Positions 15,306-24,297 of a stretch of DNA of 33,394 nucleotides are shown in pieces. Source of the DNA: Candidatus Omnitrophota bacterium (GTDB taxonomy: Bacteria; Omnitrophota; Omnitrophia; Omnitrophales; Aquincolibacteriaceae); the NCBI GenBank assembly GCA_903884815.1, contig CAISGE010000080.1, positions 1 through 33,394 on the forward strand, read 5' to 3'. The notes beneath the pieces are model-generated. The model had not been told where the DNA came from and made no database searches. It saw only the letters and a list, made by a program, of their open reading frames with translations. Position numbers and translations under genes: made by a program. Numbering within the stretch: the first letter of the stretch is position 1; every line of letters starts with the position of its first letter.

Positions 15306-16094
15306 TTACTTCAAGCTCCGGAAGGGTTTTAGAGCTTTGAGCATGACCGGATGGATGAGGCCATTGGTGGCGAGATTCTGAAGGCCCGAAAGGGTCAGCG
15401 GGTTACCTGAAAAATCCGTGAGTTTTCCTCCCGCTTCCTCGACGATCAGCATACCGGCCGCCTTGTCCCAGGGGGAGAGCTTCATCTCATAATAGCCGTC
15501 AAAACGGCCGCAGGCCACGTAGCAAAGATCAATTGCCGCAGAACCTCCCCGCCGTATGCCCTGGATACGGGTTAGGAAGACACGAAGCATGCCGAGATAA
15601 GGATCCGGGTCTTTGTCACGGTCGTAGGGAAAGCCTGTTGCGAGGAGCGACTCCTCAAGCGTTTTCGTCTTGGAGACATGGATGCGTTTGCCGTTCAGGG
15701 TGGCTCCCTTCCCGCGCTCCGCGAAGAAGAGCTCCTTCCGGAAAGGGTCCAAGACCCCGCCCATCTCGAGCCTGCCGTCTTTTTCAAAACCGATGGAAAC
15801 GGAAACGATCGGGAACCCGTGGGCAAAATTCGTCGTTCCGTCAATAGGATCGATAATCCAGCGGCATCCCGAGCCCATGACAGCGGGAGATTCTTCTGCC
15901 AGGATGGAATGATCGGGAAAATTTTTGAGGATCAGCTCGATAACGGCCTTTTCCGAGGCTTTGTCGATCTCGGTGACAAGGTTGAAGAGGCCTTTTTTGG
16001 TGACCTTCTGCTCTTTGCCGAAGTTGGCCCGGATGATCTTTCCGGCGCGGGCAAGCGCTCCTAAGAGCGTTCTTTTAATTTTAGCATTCTTCAT
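15306..16094 (-). CDS. suhB: Inositol-1-monophosphatase family protein
   Basis: It is a Mg-dependent, lithium-sensitive-type phosphatase that hydrolyses inositol phosphate or related sugar phosphates. The 262 residues carry the metal-site Glu pair in LAEESP (about 66-71), the signature WIIDPIDGTTNFAHGFP (about 79-95), and the second signature KLSPWDKAAGMLIVEEAGG (about 206-224). All metal ligands are visible. SuhB-type members also act as transcription antitermination factors, and sequence alone does not separate these roles. It is divergent from the isocitrate dehydrogenase gene, and a perfect palindrome lies between them. Confidence 0.95.
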   Translation of the reverse strand: MKNAKIKRTLLGALARAGKIIRANFGKEQKVTKKGLFNLVTEIDKASEKAVIELILKNFPDHSILAEESPAVMGSGCRWIIDPIDGTTNFAHGFPIVSVSIGFEKDGRLEMGGVLDPFRKELFFAERGKGATLNGKRIHVSKTKTLEESLLATGFPYDRDKDPDPYLGMLRVFLTRIQGIRRGGSAAIDLCYVACGRFDGYYEMKLSPWDKAAGMLIVEEAGGKLTDFSGNPLTLSGLQNLATNGLIHPVMLKALKPFRSLK

Positions 16095-16156
16095 ATAAAA
16101 TACGGGTCCTTTCAGTGAGCCGTCTGCGAGGAGCGCATTCTAGTCTCATCACGGAT

Positions 16157-16179
16157 CAATTTCAACGCAGTTGAAATTG
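16157..16179. promoter_or_regulatory. Perfect 23-base palindrome between suhB and the TCA genes
   Basis: CAATTTCAAC (16157-16166) and GTTGAAATTG (16170-16179) are exact reverse complements around GCA. The element lies 55 bases before the isocitrate dehydrogenase ATG and 63 bases from the suhB start. No T-run follows. Its length, symmetry and place between divergent genes suggest a dimeric-regulator operator. A hairpin in the mRNA leader is the alternative. Confidence 0.55.
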
Positions 16180-16233
16180 GGGCTGGCCTGAGACCCTTAA
16201 GTAAAACGATAACCCTTTAAACAGAGGTCCTTC

Positions 16234-17331
16234 ATGAAATCTTATAATGTGACATTGATCCCGGGCGACGGCGTCGGGCCGGAACTCGCGGAAGCCACCC
16301 GGGCTTGCCTTGAAGCCACCGGCGTGAAATTCAACTGGGACATTCAGACGGCGGGCATGGACATGATGGCAAGCGAAGGCACCCCGCTTCCGGATCGCGT
16401 GCTGGAATCGATACGCAAAAACAAGATCGCCATCAAGTCGCCGCTCACAACCCCGGTCGGCACGGGTTTTCGCTCTGTGAATGTAGCGCTTCGCAAGGAG
16501 CTCGATCTTTACGCGTGTCTCCGGCCCTGCAAATCCTATGACGGTGTCCGTTCCCGTTACAAAAACATTGACCTCGTGATCGTACGCGAGAACACCGAAG
16601 ATCTTTACGCGGGCATTGAATTTCAGAAGGGTACGCCCGAAGTGACGGAGCTGATCGCTCATATCGAGAGACTCTCCAAGAAGAAGATCCGTCCGGATTC
16701 CGGGGTCAGCATCAAGCCGATCTCGGTGACGGGGAGCGAGCGTATTGTGAAATTTGCCTTCGATTACGCCCGCCAGAACAAGCGCAAAAAAGTCACGGCC
16801 GTTCATAAAGCCAACATCATGAAATTCTCGGACGGGCTTTTCCTTGAGGTCGCGCGCGAAGTGGCCAAGAAATATCCGGACATCGAATTCGAGGATCGCA
16901 TCGTGGACAACATGTGCATGCAGCTGGTGCAGAAGCCCGAGCTCTATGATGTGCTCGTCCTGCCGAACCTTTATGGGGACATTCTGTCCGACCTCTGCGC
17001 GGGGCTTGTTGGCGGGCTTGGCGTCGCTCCGGGCGCGAACATTGGGGCGAATGGCGCGCTTTTCGAGGCGACCCACGGCTCTGCTCCGAAATACAAGGGG
17101 CTGAATAAAGTCAATCCTGTCGCCCTGATCCTCTCCGGCGTTTTGATGCTCCGGCATCTCGGAGAAATCCAGGCCGCGGATCGTCTGGAAAAAGCTGTAG
17201 CAGATGTGATTCGTGAGGGGAAAAACGTGACGTATGATCTTAAAGCCGATCGCAATGACCCGACCGCGGTCGGAACGAAAGAAATGGGACAGGCGGTCAT
17301 TGAGAAGCTTCGGGGAACGGCTAACGGGTAA
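16234..17331 (+). CDS. icd: Isocitrate dehydrogenase (isocitrate/isopropylmalate family)
   Basis: It oxidatively decarboxylates isocitrate to 2-oxoglutarate. The 365-residue protein is the compact type, beginning [11 protein letters not shown] and containing [12 protein letters not shown] and the family signature [25 protein letters not shown] (about 247-271). The coenzyme loop reads [15 protein letters not shown]; the Lys-Tyr pair and the Val match residues that bind the NADP 2'-phosphate in E. coli Icd, so NADP use is plausible, although proteins of this length are often annotated NAD-type. Position at the head of a run with malate dehydrogenase, aconitase and citrate synthase supports isocitrate rather than isopropylmalate. 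Its last five codons and stop lie inside a heptamer repeat. Confidence 0.92.
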   Translation: MKSYNVTLIPGDGVGPELAEATRACLEATGVKFNWDIQTAGMDMMASEGTPLPDRVLESIRKNKIAIKSPLTTPVGTGFRSVNVALRKELDLYACLRPCKSYDGVRSRYKNIDLVIVRENTEDLYAGIEFQKGTPEVTELIAHIERLSKKKIRPDSGVSIKPISVTGSERIVKFAFDYARQNKRKKVTAVHKANIMKFSDGLFLEVAREVAKKYPDIEFEDRIVDNMCMQLVQKPELYDVLVLPNLYGDILSDLCAGLVGGLGVAPGANIGANGALFEATHGSAPKYKGLNKVNPVALILSGVLMLRHLGEIQAADRLEKAVADVIREGKNVTYDLKADRNDPTAVGTKEMGQAVIEKLRGTANG

Positions 17332-17374
17332 CGGTAAACGATATTTTTTTTGCGTTCCCCGTTTCCCGGGAACA
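17311..17374. repeat. Hairpin-forming tandem heptamer repeat at the icd stop
   Basis: AACGG recurs with an exact seven-base period (17316, 17323, 17330, then AACGA at 17337), and the opposite arm repeats CGTTCCC/CGTTTCC at 17353 and 17360, again period seven. CGGGGAACG (17311-17319) pairs perfectly with CGTTCCCCG (17353-17361); a T8 run is in the loop. The icd stop TAA (17329-17331) is in the left arm. The layout is the same as at the cysE stop, with a different heptamer. Confidence 0.65.
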
Positions 17375-17395
17375 CTTCGTGAGGAGATGTAAATT

Positions 17396-18325
17396 ATGAA
17401 AAGATCTAAAGTGACCGTCGTGGGAGCCGGCTTCGTCGGCGCAACGACCGCGCAGCGACTGGTTGAAAAAGAGATCGCGGATGTGGTGCTTGTGGACATC
17501 ATCGAAGGCCTGCCGCAGGGCAAGGCCCTCGACATGATGGAGTCTGCCTCGGTTGAGGGGTTTTCGTCCAAGATCGTCGGAACGAATCGCTACGAAGACA
17601 CGGCCGGGTCCGACGTAATCGTGATCACCGCGGGTCTCGCCCGCAAGCCCGGGATGAGCCGGGATGATCTCCTCTTCAAGAATGCGGAAATCGTCGGGGG
17701 GATCGTGGAGGCCTGCGCGAAGCATTCCCCGCAAGCGGTGATCGTGATGGTCACAAATCCCTTGGATGTTATGACCTGGCTTGCTTTTAAAAAATCAGGG
17801 TTTCCTTCCGAGCGCGTGGTCGGGATGGCTGGGGAGCTCGATTCCGCGCGTTACGCCTACTTTCTCGCCGAGGCGACGGGTTGCGCAGCGAAAGACGTCA
17901 AGGCGATCGTGCTCGGCGGGCATGGCGATCAAATGGTGCCTGTGCCGCAGCACGCGACCGTTCGCGGGAAACCAATCCAGGAGCTTCTTGAAGCCGCAAC
18001 GATCGAACAGATCAACCAGCGGGCCCGCGATGGCGGCGCCGAGATCGTAAAACTTCTCAAGACCGGCAGCGCTTTTTACGCGCCGTCGTCTTCGGCCGTC
18101 AAAATGGTCCGGGCTATTCTTCAGGACACCGGGGAGGTGATCCCTTCCTGTGTTTATCTGAAAGGCGCTTATGGACTGAACGAGGTGTATTGCGGCGTGC
18201 CTGCCCGTCTCGGGCGCGGTGGCGCGAGACAGGTGGTGGAGCTTCCCTTAACGGAAGATCAGAAAAAGGCGCTTCACGCCTCCGCGGAAGACGTTCGCCA
18301 GAACTTTTTGAAGTTGAAGGTCTAA
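17396..18325 (+). CDS. mdh: Malate dehydrogenase (LDH-like type)
   Basis: It interconverts malate and oxaloacetate with NAD. The Rossmann motif is VVGAGFVGATTAQRL (residues 8-22). A following acidic residue (VLVDI) indicates NAD preference. The substrate loop AGLARKPGMSRDDLL has Arg at the position that makes the enzyme malate- rather than lactate-specific. The catalytic Asp/His pair is in the MAGELDSARY and GGHGDQMVPV regions. The 309-residue length fits the MDH type 3 (LDH-like) group. GAGGAGAT precedes the ATG after the heptamer repeat. The hemerythrin gene begins ten bases after the stop. Confidence 0.96.
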   Translation: MKRSKVTVVGAGFVGATTAQRLVEKEIADVVLVDIIEGLPQGKALDMMESASVEGFSSKIVGTNRYEDTAGSDVIVITAGLARKPGMSRDDLLFKNAEIVGGIVEACAKHSPQAVIVMVTNPLDVMTWLAFKKSGFPSERVVGMAGELDSARYAYFLAEATGCAAKDVKAIVLGGHGDQMVPVPQHATVRGKPIQELLEAATIEQINQRARDGGAEIVKLLKTGSAFYAPSSSAVKMVRAILQDTGEVIPSCVYLKGAYGLNEVYCGVPARLGRGGARQVVELPLTEDQKKALHASAEDVRQNFLKLKV

Positions 18326-18335
18326 AACGCCAGGT

Positions 18336-18743
18336 ATGCTCGATATTGTTTGGGATCAAAGCTACAGCGTTCAGATCGCGGAGATCGACCGGCAGCACCA
18401 GAAGTTCACGGCTATGCTCGACATGCTTTTTGAAGCGATCGAGGCGGGGCGGTCCCAAGAAGTTCTTGCCGGGATCCTGAGCGAGCTGGTGGCGTACGCG
18501 GTCTATCACTTTGATACAGAAGAGCAGTTGTTGATCAAGCACCACTATCCGGAGTTTGGGGCGCATCAAAAAGAACACGAGGCGTTTCGCATCCGGATCC
18601 TGGAATTTCAGAGAAGTTTTGTCGCGGGAAAAGAAACGCTGACGCATGACGTGGTGAAATTCATGACGCATTGGATCGCGGAACACGTGATGAATGCCGA
18701 TATGAAATACGCGCCGTTCCTTAACGCTCGCGGTGTTTTTTAG
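18336..18743 (+). CDS. Bacteriohemerythrin
   Basis: This is a single-domain four-helix O2-binding di-iron protein of 135 residues. All seven ligands are present with canonical spacing: H21, H58, E62, H77, H81, H117 and D122 (in DRQHQKF, YHFDTEE, HQKEHE and HVMNAD). Such proteins store, deliver or sense O2, or bind NO. It sits ten bases after mdh and eight before aconitase, so it is almost certainly in the TCA operon. Placement directly before the oxygen-sensitive 4Fe-4S aconitase suggests a protective or delivery role, which is inference. The gene is not fused to any signalling domain. Confidence 0.95.
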   Translation: MLDIVWDQSYSVQIAEIDRQHQKFTAMLDMLFEAIEAGRSQEVLAGILSELVAYAVYHFDTEEQLLIKHHYPEFGAHQKEHEAFRIRILEFQRSFVAGKETLTHDVVKFMTHWIAEHVMNADMKYAPFLNARGVF

Positions 18744-18751
18744 GAGAGACG

Positions 18752-21441
18752 ATGAGCCTTTTAAATAGCTTTGGAAGCAAGGTGACCCTGAGGATCACGG
18801 GGAAGGATTACACGATCTACCGTTTGCGGGCACTTCAGGAATGCGGCATTGCGAAAGTTCAGCGCCTGCCGTTCTCCATCCGCGTTCTTCTCGAGAACCT
18901 GCTCCGCAACGAGGACGGAAAGAACGTCACGAGAAAAGACATTGAGCGGCTCGCGACGTGGGATCCAACGCGTAAAGGCGAGAATGAGATCGCGTTCACG
19001 CCCGCCCGCGTTCTGCTTCAGGATTTCACCGGGGTTCCCGCCGTGGTCGATCTCGCGGCGATGCGCGAAGCCATGGTCAAGATGGGCGGCGACCCCAAAA
19101 AGATCAATCCGTTGCAGCCCGTGGACCTCGTGATCGATCATTCCGTGCAGACCGACTTTTCCGGTACCTCCGACGCCTTTGCGAAGAATGTCTCCCGGGA
19201 GTTTGAGCGCAATCAAGAGCGCTACCAGTTCCTGAAATGGGGCCAGCAGGCCTTCGCAAATTTTCGCGTTGTGCCGCCCGCCACCGGCATCATCCATCAA
19301 GTGAATTTGGAATATCTTTCCCCCGTGATCTTCAGTCGCAAAGAAGGCGGAAAAACCTTTCTTTATCCAGACACGCTGGTCGGCACGGATTCTCACACCA
19401 CGATGATCAACGGGCTCGGTGTGCTTGGCTGGGGCGTGGGCGGGATCGAAGCCGAGGCCGCGATGCTGGGCCAGCCGGTCTCGATGTTGATCCCTGAAGT
19501 GGTCGGCTTCAAATTCTCCGGGAAACTCCCGGAAGGTGTGACAGCGACCGATCTGGTGCTGACGGTGACCCAAATGCTTCGTAAAAAAGGCGTGGTCGGA
19601 AAATTCGTGGAGTTCTACGGGACCGGAGTCGGCGAGCTATCGCTTGCCGACCGCGCTGTGGTCGCGAACATGGCACCTGAGTACGGCGCGACTGCCGGAT
19701 TTTTCCCGGTGGATCAGGAGACGCTTAACTTCCTCCGGCTCACGGGGCGAAGCGAAGAGCAGATCACGCTTGCCGAAACCTACCTGCGCGAGCAGAGCCT
19801 TTTCCGCGACGGCGGCGACGAACGCATTGTTTATTCCGACACCGTGGAGCTCGATCTTGCGGACGTTACTATGAGTTTGGCCGGCCCGAAGCGGCCGCAG
19901 GACCGCGTTACTTTGAAGGAGGTGAAACCTTCGTTCAAGGCCATGATGGCGGAGACGGTCAAGAACAAGAAAGACCTTGCGAAGAAAGCTTCTCTCGAGA
20001 TCGCCGGTGAGAAGTGCGAACTTGCCCAAGGCGCGGTGGTGATAGCGTCGATCACGAGCTGTACGAACACCTCAAGTCCTTCCGTGATGATGGCGGCGGG
20101 GATCCTCGCGAAGAAGGCCCTGCAGAAGGGGCTGAACGTGAAGCCGTGGGTGAAGACCAGTCTCGCCCCAGGCTCTCAGGTTGTGACGGACTATCTCGCG
20201 GCGAGCGGGCTCCTGTCGTGTCTCGAAGTGCTGAAGTTCAATGTGGCGGGTTATGGCTGCATGACCTGCATCGGGAACTCCGGGCCCTTGCCCGAGCCCA
20301 TCGCAAAGGCCATCAAGGAAAAAGATCTCGTCGTGGCGTCCGTCCTCTCCGGGAACCGGAATTTCGAGGGTCGGGTGCATTCCCAGGTCCGGGCGAATTA
20401 TCTCGCGTCGCCGCCGCTTGTAGTCGCCTACGCGATCGCGGGGACGGTACTGATCGATCTTTCGAAAGATCCGCTCGGGACCGGCAAGAACGGCAAGCCG
20501 GTCTATCTCCGCGACATTTGGCCGAGTTCAGCGGAGATCCGGGAAGCGATGAAGAGTGTCGATCCCGCGATGTTCCGGAATCGCTACCGGAAGCCTTCGA
20601 AGGAAATGATTCCTGGCGCGCGCTTGTGGCGCCTGCGGGGGACACCTTTGTATGGGACAAAAAATCTGTTTATGTGAAGCAGCCGCCCTATTTCAAGAAG
20701 ATGCCGGCCCAGCCCGGGGAGCTCAAGGATATCAAGAATGCTCGCGTGCTTGCCTTGCTCGGCGATTCGATCACCACGGACCATATTTCACCCGCCGGAT
20801 CGATCGCCACGACAAGTCCTGCCGGGAAATATCTTATCGCGCAGGGGATCGCGCCCAAGGACTTCAATTCCTACGGCGCGCGGCGCGGCAATCATGAAGT
20901 GATGGTGCGCGGTACTTTTGCCAATATCAGGCTAAAGAACTTGCTCGTGCCAGGCGTGGAAGGCGGCATGACGAAATATTTCCCAGAAAAGGGAAAGCCC
21001 GCCGTGATGCCCATTTTTGAAGCGGCTGAGAAATACCAGGAAGCGGGCACGCCGCTTGTGATTCTGGCCGGAAAGGAATATGGCTCCGGGTCCTCACGGG
21101 ACTGGGCGGCCAAAGGCCCTGCGCTTTTAGGCGTCCGCGCTGTGATCGCCGAGAGTTACGAGAGGATCCACCGCAGCAATCTTATTGGGATGGGCATTCT
21201 GCCACTCCAGTTCTTCCAGGGACAGAGTGCGGCCTCGTTCAAGTGGACGGGAGAAGACTTTTTTTCGATCGAAGGGATCACCAAGGGACTGAAGCCCGGC
21301 AAGATCCTCACGGTTAAGATCACGGGGCCCGGAAAGGCCAAGGTCTTCGAGGCGGTTTGCCGCATCGATACTCCGATCGAGCTGGAGTATTACCGTCACG
21401 GCGGTATCCTGCAATATGTGCTCCGACAACTTTTAAAGTAA
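18752..21441 (+). pseudogene. acnA: Aconitate hydratase A, interrupted by one frameshift
   Basis: It isomerises citrate to isocitrate with a 4Fe-4S cluster. The first frame runs 18752-20677 and the rest continues in another frame to 21441. Joined, they give about 896 residues, the normal AcnA length. Cluster cysteines are in [14 protein letters not shown] (about 436) and [12 protein letters not shown] (about 502 and 505). The C-terminal swivel domain has [15 protein letters not shown] and [15 protein letters not shown]. The shift lies near 20588-20592: frame one reads FRNRY and then diverges, while the other frame resumes with [12 protein letters not shown]. One extra G in CCGG would restore RYREAFEGND. 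A sequencing or assembly error is more likely than real inactivation, because the remaining residues are intact and the operon is compact. Confidence 0.92.
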
Positions 21442-21519
21442 AACAGCAGTTTCTGTTTTTCTCGCTTTGAGTATAATGCTTTCGCTTTTCATAACCTTAT
21501 CAACGGAGACAAGCGTCCC

Positions 21520-22674
21520 ATGCCGAATAAGAAAAAGGAACCTTCGAGCGCATCAAAGCTGGTCAAGGGATTGGAAGGGGTCGTTGCGGCCCAAACATCC
21601 TTAAGCGATGTGGACGGCGAGAACGGCCGGCTTCTCTATCGTGGGTTTCCGATCGGCGAACTCGTTGAAAAATCGCACTTTGAGGAAGTGACCTACCTCC
21701 TTTGGTATGGAAAACTTCCTACCACGGAAGAACTCGCGACTTTTAATGAGACGCTTAAGGCCCAGCGGCCCTTGTCCGCGCGGGCCCTGGAAGTCCTGAA
21801 GCTGCTTCCGACTGAGACCCATCCCATGAGCGCGCTCCGCACCATGTGTTCGCTGATGGGAAGCCTGGACCCGCGGGCGCATATCGTGAATCCTGAAGAA
21901 TCCCAACGAAAGGCGTATCATCTGACGGGCGTTTTCCCGACCATCATCGCAGCGTTCTACAGATTGCGCGCGGGCAAGAAGCCGGTCGAGCCGGACATGA
22001 GCCTCTCTCACGCGGCTAACTTCCTCTATATGCTGAACGGCACGAAACCGACGCCGGAAATGGAGAAGGCGCTCGACGCGTATCTTATTCTTCTCGCGGA
22101 TCACGGGCTCAATGCCTCCACCTTTGCGGCGCGCGTGACGACCGGGACGCTTTCAAATCTTTATTCGGCGGTTACGTCCGCCGTCGGGACTCTGGCCGGC
22201 GAACTTCACGGCGCGGCGAATCAGTACGCGATGGAAATGATTCTGGAGATCGGAAAGCCCGAGAATGCGAAGGCTTATGTGAATAAGCTTTTGGATGAGA
22301 AAAAGAAGGTCATGGGTTTTGGCCACCGTATCTACAAAACTCGTGACCCGCGCGCCGAAGCGTTCCGTCAGATCGCCGCGGACCTTTGCGTGAAGGCCGG
22401 CAAGACCGAATGGCTTGAGATCGCGGCGCATGTCGAAAAAGTCATGATGGAACGGAAGAACATTCCCTGCAATGTGGATTTCTTCTCGGCTCCCGTCCTC
22501 TACGTGCTCGGATTTCCGCCGGATTTTTTTACGACCGTGTTCGCGGCCAGCCGCGTCGCAGGTTGGGGGGGGCACATTATCGAGCAGCAGCTCGATAACC
22601 GTCTTATCCGCCCGCTTTCCGAGTACATCGGCCCACAGGATCAGTACTATATCCCGACCGCGGACCGTAAGTAG
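21520..22674 (+). CDS. gltA: Citrate synthase
   Basis: It condenses oxaloacetate and acetyl-CoA to citrate. The 384-residue length fits the type I, archaeal/Gram-positive-like short group. Catalytic residues are visible: the first His in LADHGLNASTF, the second in MGFGHRIYKTRDPR, and the Asp in NVDFFSAPVLY. AAGELHGAANQ-like residues (TLAGELHGAANQYAM) complete the active site. It follows acnA after 78 bases. That gap holds a weak AT-rich hairpin with a T-run (21440-21460) and a TATAAT at 21472-21477 without a good -35 box, so it may have its own start in addition to read-through from the operon. Confidence 0.96.
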   Translation: MPNKKKEPSSASKLVKGLEGVVAAQTSLSDVDGENGRLLYRGFPIGELVEKSHFEEVTYLLWYGKLPTTEELATFNETLKAQRPLSARALEVLKLLPTETHPMSALRTMCSLMGSLDPRAHIVNPEESQRKAYHLTGVFPTIIAAFYRLRAGKKPVEPDMSLSHAANFLYMLNGTKPTPEMEKALDAYLILLADHGLNASTFAARVTTGTLSNLYSAVTSAVGTLAGELHGAANQYAMEMILEIGKPENAKAYVNKLLDEKKKVMGFGHRIYKTRDPRAEAFRQIAADLCVKAGKTEWLEIAAHVEKVMMERKNIPCNVDFFSAPVLYVLGFPPDFFTTVFAASRVAGWGGHIIEQQLDNRLIRPLSEYIGPQDQYYIPTADRK

Positions 22675-22722
22675 TCCTTCCTGCAACAAGGTAGGGATTT
22701 CGAAGTGGAACCAAGGGGGATT

Positions 22723-24084
22723 ATGACCGCGAATCTTGATTACGCCTATGATCAGTATCTCAAGGCCCGAGAGCCTCAGGCCGTCGCCGCGATCCTCCGC
22801 TTCAAGGAAAAGCTCAAAAATCCCGCGTTCACCTACGGACGTTTCACTGTTCCGGCCTTCTACAAAGCGTTTTTTGTCACGCCCAAGCAGCAGCATCTTC
22901 TGAAGCGCGCCGCCTCAGCGTTCTCCCAGATCCTCAACAAGACCGCGCGCCTCTACTTTGAAGAGGGGCAGATGAAGACCCGCTTTCATCTTTCTCCCGA
23001 GGCGGAAGAGCTTATCAAGATCGACCCTGGCTATTCCCAACACGTTGTCTTTAGCCGCTTTGACGCGCTGCTTGAAGGGGAGAGCCTGAAACTTCTGGAG
23101 TTCAACTGCGATGCCCCCACTGGCGCTGCGTATGCCGACCAGTTGGAGTCCGTCTTTCTCTCAGAAGAACTGATCTGGCCCTTTGCTGGAGAGCATCATT
23201 TGGCGGCCAGCGAGCGCGTGCAAAGCATTCTTTCGACCCTGCTTTCGGTTTATGAGGAATTCGGAGGGTATGAAACGCCGCAGATCGCGATCGTGGATTG
23301 GCGTAACGCCCGGAGCGCTTCGGAATTTGAACACATGAAGGCCCACTTCGAATCCAAAGGTTACAAAACAACGATCGCGGATCCGCGCGATCTCCAGTAT
23401 CGCGGAGGGAAACTTTATCACAAGGGTTTCCGCGTCCACCTCATCTATCGACGCGCTTCTTTCGAAGAGCTTCTGGAGCGTCTTGATGAGATCCAGGATT
23501 TTCTCAGGGCCTACAAAGATAAGGCCGTGTGCGTGGTGAATCCCTTGCGTTCGCGCCTTGCCTCCAGCCAATCGGTTTTTTCTCTTTTGACGAATCCGGA
23601 GCTCGATCGTTTTTTTACGGAAAATGAGAACGAGATGAAGCGGCAGCATCTTCCGTGGACGCGCTGCCTCTCGGACGCGGAGGATTTTTACGGCCACCGG
23701 AAGGTCTTTCTGATCGACTTTCTCAAAGACGAAAAGGAGACGGTGGTTTTGAAGCCAGCCGGGTCTAGCCGTGGCGCACGGCGCGTTCATATCGGCAAGG
23801 AAACACCGGACAGCGAGTGGAACGCGGCGGTGGACCGGGCTCTCAAGGAGCAGGATTGGGTGATCCAGGAACAGATTCCGGTGCCGACCCTCACCGTGCC
23901 GGAGGTTGTGAACCAAAAGCTGGATCTCGCCTACAAAAAATACAATTTCAACCTTCTGGTCTCCGGCGGAAAATACGCCGGAGGTTTTGCCCGCCTAAGC
24001 GACGAAAGCGTTGTGAATATCGCGACGGGGGGCGGCTTGATGCCTGCCATCTGGACCGATGTACCACCTGACGGAAACACATAA
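22723..24084 (+). CDS. ATP-grasp-like (glutathionylspermidine synthase-like) protein
   Basis: The 453-residue protein resembles circularly permuted ATP-grasp ligases of the glutathionylspermidine-synthase type, but no precise function can be given. Suggestive parts are LKLLEFNCDAPTGAAYADQ (about 125-143, like the 'E-N-D-P-G' substrate strand), the ATP-lysine region VVLKPAGSSRGARRVHIG (about 344-361), WVIQEQIPVPT (about 382), and a late ATP/Mg loop VNIATGGGLMPAI. The ATG at 22723 is chosen because AAGGGGG lies just before it; a GTG at 22705 would be in frame. It begins 48 bases after citrate synthase and may be cotranscribed, although no TCA role is evident. Confidence 0.65.
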   Translation: MTANLDYAYDQYLKAREPQAVAAILRFKEKLKNPAFTYGRFTVPAFYKAFFVTPKQQHLLKRAASAFSQILNKTARLYFEEGQMKTRFHLSPEAEELIKIDPGYSQHVVFSRFDALLEGESLKLLEFNCDAPTGAAYADQLESVFLSEELIWPFAGEHHLAASERVQSILSTLLSVYEEFGGYETPQIAIVDWRNARSASEFEHMKAHFESKGYKTTIADPRDLQYRGGKLYHKGFRVHLIYRRASFEELLERLDEIQDFLRAYKDKAVCVVNPLRSRLASSQSVFSLLTNPELDRFFTENENEMKRQHLPWTRCLSDAEDFYGHRKVFLIDFLKDEKETVVLKPAGSSRGARRVHIGKETPDSEWNAAVDRALKEQDWVIQEQIPVPTLTVPEVVNQKLDLAYKKYNFNLLVSGGKYAGGFARLSDESVVNIATGGGLMPAIWTDVPPDGNT

Positions 24085-24297
24085 CACCCCGTTTCAAGGC
24101 ACGGATGCGGCTTCCGTAGGGAGAGCGCGTTCCTGTCCCGTTTATCGCAGACCGTATCCTCAGAAATTCCAATGGTCTTAGGCTGAGAAACAAAAGCAAC
24201 CATGACAGAACATGCGGAAAAGCTGATCAAAGTTTTCAAAGGATTTTTCAATAGAGCCGGTTCCTAAGGACCCGCAGGAGGATTTTGAAAGAACACC
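24085..24297. other. Spacer before cysC with possible tiny ORF
   Basis: This 213-base spacer has no supported gene. A 21-codon frame (24202-24267, ATG to TAA) ends just before the cysC ribosome-binding site but has no Shine-Dalgarno. A second overlapping frame starts with TTG at 24285, right after GGAGG, and ends at 24320 inside cysC. Either could be a leader peptide, or both may be chance. Confidence 0.3.

Noticed and set aside
16162..17571. Minus-strand open frame of 469 codons opposite icd and mdh
   Set aside because: Antisense shadow of two confidently identified enzymes; its translation has no domain pattern.
20014..20585. Upstream part of the second aconitase frame as a separate gene start
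   Set aside because: Before about 20590 this frame is out of register with aconitase and reads as nonsense; only the later part is real.
21440..21477. Terminator plus promoter between acnA and gltA
   Set aside because: The stem is only seven AT-rich pairs and the TATAAT has no convincing -35 box, so neither was listed as a feature.
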